From positions 137,298 to 201,297 of the forward strand of contig CAITUV010000043.1 of NCBI GenBank assembly GCA_903895725.1: 64,000 nucleotides of DNA, in the 5' to 3' direction. Positions 38,591 to 48,223 of the stretch are shown here, piece after piece; position 1 is the first letter of the stretch, and each line of letters begins with the position of its first letter. The stretch comes from an uncultured Myxococcales bacterium. Lineage in GTDB: Bacteria > Myxococcota_A > UBA9042 > CAIXZC01. The notes under the pieces were generated by a model. It was not told the origin of the DNA. It did not search any database and saw only the letters and a program-made list of their open reading frames with translations. The position numbers and the translations under genes are program-made.

Positions 38591-39568
38591 ATGAACCGGC
38601 GTCTCGTGCTCGGTGCGGTCGCAACCGCGGTTTGTGTCGGACTCCTGGCCGTCGGATTCCTCCTTGGAAGGAAGGCAGCGACGGAAGGCCCCGACAAGGG
38701 AGGGAGGGGCCACTCCTCCACCCGTGACGCGAGCGTCCCGCAGAAGTCCGATTCCAGGACCGACGAGCGAGCAGCCGCATCCCCCACCGGCGATCGAGCG
38801 GAGGAACCCGAGCGCCTTCCCCCACGCACCAGCAAGCAACCGGAGGTCGAAGCCTGCCCTCAGTGCCCGGTCTGCCCCGACGCACCACGCCCGGTCTGCC
38901 CCGCCTGCCCTGCCTGCCCTTCGCCCGAGTCGGTCTGTCGCCCCTACCGTGCCGAGTCTGCCGCCCTGGCCGAGTCGCTCCGGCGCCTCGAGCAGGAGAA
39001 GTCCGCTCTCGAGGAACGGCTCAGTGACAGCGGCCCCCGCCGGAAGTACCCGGCCGATACGGTCCAGGAACGTCGCGTCCTCGCTGCCCGGCAGAACAAC
39101 CTGCTCATGGAGTTCCCTTCCTGGGGCGAGGACCTCGTCATGCAGGACGCATGGGTCGAGAAGAACGGCCTTTCGACGGAAGAGAGGCAGGGCCTCGAGG
39201 CCCTTTACCAGGAGTTTCGCAGCAAGCTCTACGAGGAGCTGCGCTCCATGTACGCGGACATGGTCGGCGACCCGGAAGCCGGAGCCAACGAGACCATCAA
39301 CGCTCTCATCCACAACATCCAGGGGCTCTCCCCTCGGGAGCTGTGCCAAGAGCGCGTGCTTGCCATCCTGGCCGCTGTCGCTGCCGGCGGCCCGCTTCCT
39401 CAACCCTCTCCCGACGCGCCCGCATGCGAGCGCGTCATCCTTCTGATCTTCTCTTCCGTCGACGAGCTCGACTCCCGCTCCGTTGCCATGTTCGGAGAAG
39501 ACGGGAAGAAGGCGCTGTGGTCAGGCACGTCGTCGTTCGAGACTTCCACCGGGCCCGCGGAGAAGTAG
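38591..39568 (+). CDS. Membrane-anchored coiled-coil protein with Cys-Pro cluster, unknown
   Basis: 325 residues with GGAGGACCC before the ATG. One N-terminal membrane helix (about 5-25, ending FLLGRK) with no lipobox suggests a type II anchor facing the periplasm. A disordered basic/acidic region follows, then a dense Cys-Pro cluster at about 88-120 (CPQCPVCPDAP, CPACPACPSPESVC) with eight cysteines. The next 50 residues form a coiled coil (LAESLRRLEQEKSALEERL). The C-terminal 150 residues are helical and acidic (GLSTEERQGLEALYQEFRSK). I recognise no family. Divergent from the fibrinogen-like lipoprotein gene. Confidence 0.7.
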   Translation: MNRRLVLGAVATAVCVGLLAVGFLLGRKAATEGPDKGGRGHSSTRDASVPQKSDSRTDERAAASPTGDRAEEPERLPPRTSKQPEVEACPQCPVCPDAPRPVCPACPACPSPESVCRPYRAESAALAESLRRLEQEKSALEERLSDSGPRRKYPADTVQERRVLAARQNNLLMEFPSWGEDLVMQDAWVEKNGLSTEERQGLEALYQEFRSKLYEELRSMYADMVGDPEAGANETINALIHNIQGLSPRELCQERVLAILAAVAAGGPLPQPSPDAPACERVILLIFSSVDELDSRSVAMFGEDGKKALWSGTSSFETSTGPAEK

Positions 39569-39702
39569 GCGACGTCCGACGGACCCTGCAAGGGGGCGGC
39601 AGGTGTTGCATGGCGGGAATTCCTTGCAATCGGACGGTCGGATTGGGCATCCTAGAGGCGCTCGCTGTCTGGGCACAACTTGGGACACGCAAGGAGAGGA
39701 CG

Positions 39703-41709
39703 ATGAAGACGATATCGGTTTGCCTGGCAGGCCTGGCCCTTCTGGCCGCTGCCTGTTCATCCGACAGCAAGTCCAACGACTGCAAGCCGGAGGGCCTGTT
39801 CTGCGAAGAGAACACGCTGCGCAAGTGCACCGCCAGTGGTACCGACTCCGTGCTCATCAAGGTGTGCGAAGAGCAGTGCGTCGAGGGAGCGTGCGTGTCC
39901 TTCTCGAAGGATGATGCGCTTTCCGATGGCACTTCGGGTCAGGATCTGCCCGCGGATGCGGCAGTGGAGGAGGTCCCCCCGACGGACCTTCCGGATCAGG
40001 CCGGAACGGACGCTCAGGAGCCCGACGCTCAGGAGCCCGACGAGCAGGAGCCCGAACAGGTCGAGCCGGATGTCCAGGCGGAGGTGAGCCCCTGCCAGGA
40101 CGCGTGCAAGGACGGGGAGTTCTACTGCTCCGGGATCAAGGTCTACCACGGCTGCGTCAAGGGGGAGGACGGGTGCCTCCGATTCGACGAGGAGGGGATT
40201 CCTTGCGAGGACGGCAACCCCTGCACCGATGATGCCTGTGCCCTTGGCAAGGGCTGTGTCACTGCGGATAACACCGAGCCGTGCGACGACGGCAACGACT
40301 GCACGCAGGGCGATCTGTGCGGCGCCGGACAGTGCCAGCCCGGTACCAACGCCTGTCAGTGCGCCAAGGATCCGGACTGCGCCGAGCTCGACGATGACGA
40401 CCTCTGCAACGGGATGATGGTGTGCCAGGAGAACGAGTGCGTCGTAGACCCCAAGACGGTCGTCACTTGTCCTGCGGACCCCGGCGACCCCTGCGCCCAC
40501 TACGAATGCGCCCCGGATACCGGAGAGTGCAGCCTGGTCCCGACACCCCAGGCGACCTGCGACGACGACAACCTCTGCACGGTCGGCGACTTCTGCGACC
40601 AGGGGCAGTGCGTTGGCGCATCGGAGCTCATCTGCGACGACAAGAACGCGTGCACGGATGACTCCTGTCTCCCGGGGCAGGGATGCACGTTCTCTCCGGC
40701 CAACGGTGCCTCCTGTACGGATGACGGCAACGCGTGCACCGAGGATGTCTGCAGCGGCGGAGCCTGCACCCATCCCGGCAAACCGGACGGGACCCCCTGC
40801 GGTGCGGGCATGGCCTGCGACGCAGGCTCCTGCAAGCCGAGCAGCGCCCCGCTCGAGCTGGCCGGCGGGCTCAATTCCCCGTGGAATCTGGCCGTCGACG
40901 ATTCGAACGTCTACTTCGTGGAGAACGATTCGAGCGGTGCGGTCAAGAAGGTGGCCAAGAGCGGGGGTCCCGTGACCACGCTCGCCTCAGGCCTCGTGGA
41001 GCCCACGTCCATCGGTGTGGACGCCTCCTTCGTGTACTTCATCGAGCGCAACAACGGGAGCAACGGCTCGCTCAAGAAGGTCCCCCTGGGCGGTGGCGGC
41101 ACGACGACGCTGGCCAGCGGGCTCAAGAACGCGCAGAACCACCTGGCCGTGTACGGCGATTCCGTCTACTTCGGCGACGGCAAGACGGGCGGAGGCGGCG
41201 TGATCAAGAAGGTCGGCATCAACGGGGGAGAAACGATCCTGGTGGACAACAACGGGCTGTTGAATCTCAACACCGCCATCGACGTGTCCGGCGGCTCCGT
41301 CTACTTCAAGAACGACTATGACAAGATCCTGAGGGTTGCGACCTCCGGCGGGGGGGTAACCGAGCTGGGCTCCGGAGAGCCCTCCGCTCTGAAGGTCGGG
41401 GGCTCCTACATCTTCTTCACCGAGTACAGCAACGCCACCGTCAAGCAGATGCCCATCAGTGGGGGGGCAACGACGACGCTGGCCACAGGAGCGGATTCGG
41501 CAGCCAACCTGGCTACCGACGGCAGCTATGTCTACTGGACGGAGTTCAACAATCCGGGCAAGGTCGCCCGCGTCCCGATCGGAGGCGGTTCGGTCAAGAC
41601 CTACTCGAACCAGGCCAACAGCATCGGAATCGCGGTGGACGGTCAGTACGTGTACTACACGGTCTCCGTGTTCACCAATCAGGGCAAGGTGATGCGCGCT
41701 CTCAAGTAG
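39703..41709 (+). CDS. Lipoprotein with Cys-rich modules and C-terminal beta-propeller
   Basis: 668 residues from the ATG at 39703, following AAGGAGAGGACG; the upstream in-frame extension overlaps the previous gene and is rejected. Lipobox LAAAC (Cys18). After an acidic Glu/Pro-rich linker, residues about 125-370 have many disulfide modules (CDDGNDCTQGDLC, CDDDNLCTVGDFC, CDDKNACTDDSC, similar to CxDxNxCTxDxC repeats). The C-terminal 280 residues form six or seven blades of about 40 residues, each with a VYFVE/VYFGD-type strand and a Gly-rich turn (SGGPVTTLASGL, GGGTTTLASGL). This is an NHL/YncE-like propeller. A secreted binding protein is likely; the ligand is unknown. 25 bases upstream of the alpha-2-macroglobulin gene. 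Confidence 0.82.
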   Translation: MKTISVCLAGLALLAAACSSDSKSNDCKPEGLFCEENTLRKCTASGTDSVLIKVCEEQCVEGACVSFSKDDALSDGTSGQDLPADAAVEEVPPTDLPDQAGTDAQEPDAQEPDEQEPEQVEPDVQAEVSPCQDACKDGEFYCSGIKVYHGCVKGEDGCLRFDEEGIPCEDGNPCTDDACALGKGCVTADNTEPCDDGNDCTQGDLCGAGQCQPGTNACQCAKDPDCAELDDDDLCNGMMVCQENECVVDPKTVVTCPADPGDPCAHYECAPDTGECSLVPTPQATCDDDNLCTVGDFCDQGQCVGASELICDDKNACTDDSCLPGQGCTFSPANGASCTDDGNACTEDVCSGGACTHPGKPDGTPCGAGMACDAGSCKPSSAPLELAGGLNSPWNLAVDDSNVYFVENDSSGAVKKVAKSGGPVTTLASGLVEPTSIGVDASFVYFIERNNGSNGSLKKVPLGGGGTTTLASGLKNAQNHLAVYGDSVYFGDGKTGGGGVIKKVGINGGETILVDNNGLLNLNTAIDVSGGSVYFKNDYDKILRVATSGGGVTELGSGEPSALKVGGSYIFFTEYSNATVKQMPISGGATTTLATGADSAANLATDGSYVYWTEFNNPGKVARVPIGGGSVKTYSNQANSIGIAVDGQYVYYTVSVFTNQGKVMRALK

Positions 41710-41734
41710 GGCTCTCCACGAGGCAGGTGGGAAC

Positions 41735-44700
41735 ATGAACAGAGTGTGGATGGGGACGGCAGTCCTGCTGGCTCTTTCGGTGATGTCTGCGTGCAGGGGG
41801 GAATCGACCGCCCCGGCCGGAAAGGTGGAGGGGCAGGCTCCGCCCACGGCCTCTGAGCCGAAGACGGCAGCACCGGTTGCACCGGATGTGAAGGCCTCTG
41901 CACCTTCGAAGGACGATGCCCAATCCGGTGCGCCGGCCGAGACGGGTGCAGGCCCGGCCGGAGAGGGGGGCAAGGTCGTGCAGGCGGACGGGGGCGCAGC
42001 ACCGCCCGCTGCCGAGGCCCCGGTCGAGCCAGTCGAGCCGGAGGTGTGGGATCCGACCCCTGTCGAGAGCCCCACGGCCCCAAGGGCGGAGACGGCGGAG
42101 GTCCCGGCTGCCCCCGCTCCCCGGGAGGTCATCCCGTTTCCTGACGGCACGGATCCTTTTGCCGCTCTCAAGGCGCCCGTCACCCCACGGCTCGACGAGT
42201 CCGATCCTCGCAGCGACGTTTTGCGCCTCGGCCCCGAGCCCCCGCCCGAGCCGGGCGAAGTCGCTGCCCCGTTCCCGCCGAAGGTCGCCGAAAAGGCCCC
42301 CCCCGTCGTGGATATGCCGCCGCTCGCTGTCGTCCGATTCGGCCCGGAAAAGGAGATCGGCCTGGCCGATTCCATCACCGCCACGTTCAACCATCCCATG
42401 GTCCCTCTGGCAAGCCTTTCCCAGTTGCAGGCAGCAGACATCCCGGTCACCATCGAGCCACCGCTCGAGGGCCGATTCGTCTGGGTCGGAACCGACACCA
42501 TCGCGTTGAAGGTGGATGACCGACTTCCCTTTGCCAACCAGTTCACCATAACCGTGCCGGCAGGCGTGAAGTCCGCTCTGGGCGGCGTGATGAAGGAGCC
42601 GTTCTCCTGGACCTTCCAGACTCCGCGGCCGGACCTGGTGTCGTCCAGCCCATGGGACGGCCAGAACGAGCTGGGGCTCGACACGACCATTTCCCTGGAG
42701 TTCAACGCTGCCCTCGATCCGGCCAAGGTCATGCTCCACCTCAAGCTGGTGGATGCGGCTGGGACCGCAGTTCCTCTCGAGGTTGCCGACATGCCCAGGG
42801 GGGCGCATGGGGCGGGCCGCGTTGCCGAGACGGCCGAGGCCCGACTGCTCGCACGGAGCATGACCGTGAGGCCAGCGATCCCTCTGAAGCCTGGAACCCG
42901 CTACGACCTCTCCATCGCCCCGGAAATGACATGCAAGGAAGGGCCGCTGCCCCTGGGCTCCCGCAAGGTCGTGACCTTCCGGACCTACGATCCGCTCGAG
43001 CCCAAGAAGGTCACATGCGGCTGGGACGACGACGAGTGCTACCTCGGAAGTGACATCACCGTCGAGTTCAACAACAACCTCAAGTCCGTGCCGGTCGATG
43101 CCTTCTTCAAGGTGACTCCCGCGGTGAAGGGGATGACGACCCGGGTCTCCGGCAGCTCGGTGCTCCTGCGGGGGGATTTCCAGGCCTCGACCCGCTATGA
43201 AGTCCAAGTCCTGCCCGGACTGGCCGACGTCCACGGTCAGACTTCGGCCAAAGGGTTGAAAGGGGCCGTCAGCTTCCAGGATGCCTGGCCGATTCTCGAG
43301 CTCGTGCGCCAGGGGGTGGCCGTGGTCGAAGCGGACCAGTCGCACGACTTCATTCTGACGCGCCAGAACCTTCCCAACGTCGAGCTGAGGCTGGTGCAGA
43401 TTCCTGCCGACCGGATCGCAGAGGCGGCGGAGAAGGCCGGAGGGTGGTTTGCCTGGGAAGACCGACCCCTCCAGGACATCCCGCCGGCAGTCGAGCGGCC
43501 CATTCCGGACAAGGGGGAGAAGAACCGGATCGAGCGCATCCCCATCGACCTGGACCAGGCGTTCGGCGGAAAGAAGACCGGCACCGTGTTCGTGGACGTG
43601 AAGGCTCGGCTTCCCCGGGGCCTGCTGGAAGGCTGGGACAACTACCGGCAGACCGCCCTGGTCCAGGTCACCGACCTCGGGTTGACCGCGGCCCAGTCGG
43701 AGGAGGCTCTCCACGTCCTGGTGACTCGGCTCTCCACCGGCCACGCCGTGGAAGGCGCCAATGTCCGCCTGTTCCGAAGGCAGGAGAAGCGTTGGCTGGC
43801 CGAGGGGACGACCGACTCGTCCGGAGTCGCCCGGCTGAAAGGGCCCCGCGACCTGCCGGAAGGCGAAGGCCCGTACCTCCTTGTCGCCACACTCGATTCC
43901 GACCTTTCCTTCCTCCCGATCTCCTCGTGGGGGGACGTCGGCTCCCACGTCTCCTCCTATTCCTACACCTACGGAGCCAGACACACGCGAATGGCGGGCC
44001 TCCTCTACTCCGACCGCGGCCTCTACCGTCCGGCCGAGGAAGTGAGCTTCGGAGTCGTGACGCGCGGTGCTTCACCGGGACCGGAAGGGGATGTCATCCC
44101 GTTGCCCCCCGGTCTCCAGAAGATTGGCTGGCGCGTGACCGATCCCCGCGGGAACGATGCCGGCACCGGCGAGGCCGTTCTGTCTCGATTCGGGACCGGT
44201 GCGTTCAAGCTCAGCCTGCCCAAGGATGCTCCGCTGGGGACGTACGAGGTCAACGTCTGGGGCGTGTTCGGCAACCTGGACGGGACCTTCGATGTTCAGG
44301 AGTACCGGACCCCGGAATATGAGGCCGGTGTGGAGTGGCTCGACGAAGGCAGCAACGTGCTCGTCGGTCGCAAGCTGGATGCCCGGATCACGGGAAGATA
44401 CTTCTTCGGTGCGCCCATGCGGGATGCAGCCGTGAGCTGGACGCTGACACGCTCAGGCTCGACCTACTCGCCCCCCGGGAACCCCGACTTCTCGTTCTCC
44501 GATGCCACCACCGATTCGTGGTTCGGATGGAGGAGCAAGGGACATCTGGGCAAGCGCGGTCGACGGGGCGGCCGTCACACCGAGTTCGGCGGAGGGATGG
44601 TGGCATCCGGGTCGGGAACCCTGGACCTGCTTGGTGAGCTTGTCGTTCCTGTCACGCTCGATCCCGGCGACATCAAAGGGCAGCCGGCCACGTTTACCCT

Positions 44701-47700
44701 TGAGGCCGAGGTGACGGACCGCAACCGCCAGGCGGTCTCCGCCCGCAGCACGATCATCGCCCATCGGGCGGAGCGCTACCTGGGGCTGAGCCTCGATCGC
44801 TCCCTGGTAGGGCAGGGGGAGGAGGTCGAGGTTGCCGCCGTCGTCACCCGCATCGATGGAAGCCGCTACGAGAACGCCGAGGTCACGGCCGAGCTGCTCC
44901 GCATCGTCGAAGAGGAGGTTCCCAAGGTCGACGAGGACGGGACGCAGAGCTTCGAGAACCGCGTCCGCGAGGAGTCGGTGGGCCGCTGCACCATCTCGTC
45001 AGGGAAGCTCGCCGGGACCTGCCGGATCAAGGTGCCCACGGCCGGCTCCTTCGTGGTGAGGGGGCTGACCCGGGATCTGGCCGGAAGACCGGCCCGTGCC
45101 GCACTCCGCATCTGGGCCTGGGGGGACGACATGCCCTCCTGGAGCTCCCGGCGTGAGCGCCAGGTGCAACTCGTCGCGGACAAGAAGGAATACGTCCCGG
45201 GCGAAACCGCTCACGTCCTCATCCAGTCACCGTTTCGTGAGGCCACGGGGCTGTTGACCGTTTCGAGGGAGGGCTTTGTCCGGGTCGAGCCGGTTGCCGT
45301 GGTCAACGGAAACGCCCGGCTCGACCTGCCCATCCTGGAGCCGTGGATGCCGACCGTGCTGATTCGCGTCGCTCTCGTATCCGGCCGCACGCAGCAGCCC
45401 GGAACGGGCTTTACGGACCCGGGAATGCCGGCGTTCGCCTCCGGCCAGGCGAGCCTGTCCGTCGCCCGTACGCCCCGTCGCGTCACCCTGGACGTCAAGC
45501 CTTCGGAAGAGGCGGTCGAGCCGGGAGGGACCGTCACCGTATCCGTTGCGGCGTCGGACTGGGGCGGCAAGCCGGTCGAAGCAGGCATCGCGCTGATGGT
45601 CGTGGACGAAGGTGTGCTGAGCCTCACCGGCTACTCGATACCGGACGTGCTGGCCGCACTCTACCCCCCTCGCGAGGACGCAACCTGTATTACCGACCTC
45701 CGTCCGAGAGTGGTCCCGCGCACCGCCCCGGAGCTCGATCTAGCCAGGCGTGCCGACGCGCGCAAGGACGAGAAAGAGGAGCTCAAGAAGGTGGACGACG
45801 AGGGGGGCGGTCTCAAGGGCAAGAGCGGTCTTCGGGCCAAGAAGATGAAGATGGTGTCCCAGAAAACCGTGATTGGCGTGCTCGGAGAGGATATGGGGGA
45901 CTTGGGCAGCGCATTCGGCGGTGTCACGGCCGCCCCCGAGTTCGACCTCCGGGAGCTGTTCGCATCGACCGCATTCTTCGACGGCGGTCTGGCCACCGGA
46001 CCCGACGGCAGGCTGACCGTCCAGGTGAAGCTGCCGGACAACCTGACGCGGTTCCGAATCATGGTTGTGGCCGCCGATTCGGGGAATCGCTTCGGCAGCG
46101 GCGAGTCCGCCGTCACCACCCGCCGCCCGCTGGTCGTGCGCCCGGCACTCCCCCGCTTCCTCAACTTCGGCGACCGATTCGAAGCCGCTGCGGTGGTGAA
46201 CAACCAGACCGGTTTCGACACCGAGGTGATGGTCCGCTGCCTGGCCGACAACGCCGAAGTGAGCGAGCCGACCAGGCTCGTCCCAGTCAAGGCAGGCGAG
46301 GCCGTCGAGGTCCGCTTTGCCGCCGCGGCAGGTGAGCCGGGACCCGCCACGTTCCAGTTCGCTGCCGTGGCCCTGACCTCGAACCGGCCCACCGATGCCG
46401 CCCAGGTCATCATCCCCACCCTGATCCCCGCAACCGGCGAGGCCGTTGCCGAGTACGGCGTCGTGGACACGGCAGTGCGGCAGCCGTTCGTTCCCCCGGA
46501 AGACGCCCTGCCGCAGTTCGGCGGGCTCGACCTGGCCCTCTCCTCCACCGCGCTGACCGGGCTCCAGGACGCCGTCTCCTACCTGTTCGATTACCCGTAC
46601 GAGTGCACCGAGCAGCTCTGCAGCCGACTGCTCCCGATCCTGGCACTGGGGGACGTGATCCGGGAATTCAAGCTCGGCAAGGCCTCCACGACGGACGACG
46701 CCGGCAAGCTCGTGGAGGAGGGATTTGCCCGCATCCTGGAGCGCCAGCGGGAGGACGGCGGGTTTGGCTTCTGGCCCGACTCCCGGGAAAGCTGGCTCTA
46801 CCTGTCCGCCTACGCCGTCATGACTCTCGACCTGGCCCGGAGCAAGGGGTATGCCGTGGACGGCGTTGCCATCGACCGCGGTGCATCATTCCTGGCGGCC
46901 AGGCTGGACGGCCTGTACGAGTGGGAGAGGCAGGAGTACACCGGGCAGGCCATGGCCGTGCTCGTGCTCGCCCGCCTGGGACGGACGCCCAAGACCCACC
47001 TGGACCGGCTCGTCCGCATGGCCCAGGGAAAGCACAGCCCCATGGGTAGCGAGGGTCGCGCCTTCCTGCTCGAAGCGCTGACCGTCGGTGCTGGCCAGAA
47101 GGCATCCGCCGAGCCGGCCTTGGACCCGAGGGCCGCCGACCTCCTCGAGAAGCTAAAGGGGACGGCGGTCGAGACGGCCGGCGCAGCCCACTTTGCGGAG
47201 ACGCGCACTGAGTCCTTGCGCCTGATCATGCACTCCGACGACCGCACCGATGCCGTCGTGCTCTCGGCCCTTCTCCGCGCGGCCCCCAACGACCTGCTGG
47301 TCGAGAAGGTGGTACGAGGGCTCGTGCGCTCCCGCATGCACGGCCGCTGGTCGAGCACCCAAGCCAACGCGTTTGCCCTGCTTGCCCTTTCCCGCTACTT
47401 CGAGCTGTTCGAGAAGGAGACCCCCGACTTCACCGCCCGTCTCTGGTACGCAGAGAAGACCGTCGCGGCCAGCCGCTTCAAGGGCAGGACCATGGACATC
47501 GTCAAGACGCGAGTGCCCATGAAGGCCCTGCTGGAACAGGCGGCCGGTGACCTGATCCTCGCTAAGAAGGGCCCCGGACGCCTCTACTACCGCATCGGGC
47601 TGAAGTACGCCCCCAGGAACCTGGCCTCCAAAGCAGCCGACTACGGGTTCAGCGTGGAGCGAAGCTTCATGCCCGAGGGCGGTCCTGACCGCGAGCTTCG

Positions 47701-48133
47701 CACCCGGGAGGACGGTGCCTTCGTGGTGAAGGCGGGATCCTATGTTCGTGTGCGGCTTCGGGTGGTTGCGCCGGACCGGCGCTACTACGTGGCGGTCGTG
47801 GATCCCCTTGCGGCCGGGTTCGAAGCGGTCAACGAAGCGCTCAAGACCTCCGCCTCGCAGAGGCTCGACGGGGCATCGGGTACCACGCTCCAGGATGACG
47901 GTGAGCGCTGGTGGCGGCGTTGGTACTACAACCCGTGGGACTACCAGGAGCTTCGAGACGACAGGGTCCAGCTCTTCTCCGATTGGATGCACGAGGGCGT
48001 CTACGAGCACACCTACATCGTGCGCGCGACCACAATCGGCACGTTCGTCGTTCCCCCTCTGCGGGCCGAGGAAATGTATTCTCCCGATGTCTTCGGTCGC
48101 TCCGACTCCGCAGTCGTGGTCGTCGAACCGTAG
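41735..48133 (+). CDS. Bacterial alpha-2-macroglobulin-family lipoprotein
   Basis: 2132 residues, the largest gene here. Lipobox VMSAC (Cys20), then an Ala/Pro/Glu-rich linker of about 150 residues. A long array of MG-type beta domains follows, including an Ig-like segment near 200 and the conserved YSDRGLYRPAEEVSFGV and APEFDLRELFASTAFFDG motifs. The thioester motif is CTEQ at Cys1624-Gln1627 (YPYECTEQLCSRLLP), where E. coli YfhM has CLEQ. The complement-like helical TED domain follows (about 1620-1900), then the receptor-type C-terminal domain. These proteins trap attacking proteases by conformational change, with thioester crosslinking. The usual partner penicillin-binding protein 1C gene is not next to it; the next gene is a 3D-domain protein. 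Confidence 0.9.
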   Translation: MNRVWMGTAVLLALSVMSACRGESTAPAGKVEGQAPPTASEPKTAAPVAPDVKASAPSKDDAQSGAPAETGAGPAGEGGKVVQADGGAAPPAAEAPVEPVEPEVWDPTPVESPTAPRAETAEVPAAPAPREVIPFPDGTDPFAALKAPVTPRLDESDPRSDVLRLGPEPPPEPGEVAAPFPPKVAEKAPPVVDMPPLAVVRFGPEKEIGLADSITATFNHPMVPLASLSQLQAADIPVTIEPPLEGRFVWVGTDTIALKVDDRLPFANQFTITVPAGVKSALGGVMKEPFSWTFQTPRPDLVSSSPWDGQNELGLDTTISLEFNAALDPAKVMLHLKLVDAAGTAVPLEVADMPRGAHGAGRVAETAEARLLARSMTVRPAIPLKPGTRYDLSIAPEMTCKEGPLPLGSRKVVTFRTYDPLEPKKVTCGWDDDECYLGSDITVEFNNNLKSVPVDAFFKVTPAVKGMTTRVSGSSVLLRGDFQASTRYEVQVLPGLADVHGQTSAKGLKGAVSFQDAWPILELVRQGVAVVEADQSHDFILTRQNLPNVELRLVQIPADRIAEAAEKAGGWFAWEDRPLQDIPPAVERPIPDKGEKNRIERIPIDLDQAFGGKKTGTVFVDVKARLPRGLLEGWDNYRQTALVQVTDLGLTAAQSEEALHVLVTRLSTGHAVEGANVRLFRRQEKRWLAEGTTDSSGVARLKGPRDLPEGEGPYLLVATLDSDLSFLPISSWGDVGSHVSSYSYTYGARHTRMAGLLYSDRGLYRPAEEVSFGVVTRGASPGPEGDVIPLPPGLQKIGWRVTDPRGNDAGTGEAVLSRFGTGAFKLSLPKDAPLGTYEVNVWGVFGNLDGTFDVQEYRTPEYEAGVEWLDEGSNVLVGRKLDARITGRYFFGAPMRDAAVSWTLTRSGSTYSPPGNPDFSFSDATTDSWFGWRSKGHLGKRGRRGGRHTEFGGGMVASGSGTLDLLGELVVPVTLDPGDIKGQPATFTLEAEVTDRNRQAVSARSTIIAHRAERYLGLSLDRSLVGQGEEVEVAAVVTRIDGSRYENAEVTAELLRIVEEEVPKVDEDGTQSFENRVREESVGRCTISSGKLAGTCRIKVPTAGSFVVRGLTRDLAGRPARAALRIWAWGDDMPSWSSRRERQVQLVADKKEYVPGETAHVLIQSPFREATGLLTVSREGFVRVEPVAVVNGNARLDLPILEPWMPTVLIRVALVSGRTQQPGTGFTDPGMPAFASGQASLSVARTPRRVTLDVKPSEEAVEPGGTVTVSVAASDWGGKPVEAGIALMVVDEGVLSLTGYSIPDVLAALYPPREDATCITDLRPRVVPRTAPELDLARRADARKDEKEELKKVDDEGGGLKGKSGLRAKKMKMVSQKTVIGVLGEDMGDLGSAFGGVTAAPEFDLRELFASTAFFDGGLATGPDGRLTVQVKLPDNLTRFRIMVVAADSGNRFGSGESAVTTRRPLVVRPALPRFLNFGDRFEAAAVVNNQTGFDTEVMVRCLADNAEVSEPTRLVPVKAGEAVEVRFAAAAGEPGPATFQFAAVALTSNRPTDAAQVIIPTLIPATGEAVAEYGVVDTAVRQPFVPPEDALPQFGGLDLALSSTALTGLQDAVSYLFDYPYECTEQLCSRLLPILALGDVIREFKLGKASTTDDAGKLVEEGFARILERQREDGGFGFWPDSRESWLYLSAYAVMTLDLARSKGYAVDGVAIDRGASFLAARLDGLYEWERQEYTGQAMAVLVLARLGRTPKTHLDRLVRMAQGKHSPMGSEGRAFLLEALTVGAGQKASAEPALDPRAADLLEKLKGTAVETAGAAHFAETRTESLRLIMHSDDRTDAVVLSALLRAAPNDLLVEKVVRGLVRSRMHGRWSSTQANAFALLALSRYFELFEKETPDFTARLWYAEKTVAASRFKGRTMDIVKTRVPMKALLEQAAGDLILAKKGPGRLYYRIGLKYAPRNLASKAADYGFSVERSFMPEGGPDRELRTREDGAFVVKAGSYVRVRLRVVAPDRRYYVAVVDPLAAGFEAVNEALKTSASQRLDGASGTTLQDDGERWWRRWYYNPWDYQELRDDRVQLFSDWMHEGVYEHTYIVRATTIGTFVVPPLRAEEMYSPDVFGRSDSAVVVVEP

Positions 48134-48146
48134 CTCCTCGGCTCTC

Positions 48147-48212
48147 CAATCGGCATCGATATCGGCATCGATATCGGCATCGGCATCGCAGTCGTATTCG
48201 TAGTCGCCGTCG
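48147..48212. repeat. NNNTCG hexamer array in a convergent junction
   Basis: Eleven consecutive NNNTCG units (caatcg, gcatcg, atatcg, gcatcg, atatcg, gcatcg, gcatcg, cagtcg, tattcg, tagtcg, ccgtcg), running to a C-rich stretch just before the stop of the minus-strand gene at 48224. Same design and orientation as the array at 26455-26514. Confidence 0.85.
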
Positions 48213-48223
48213 TCCCCCGCCCC

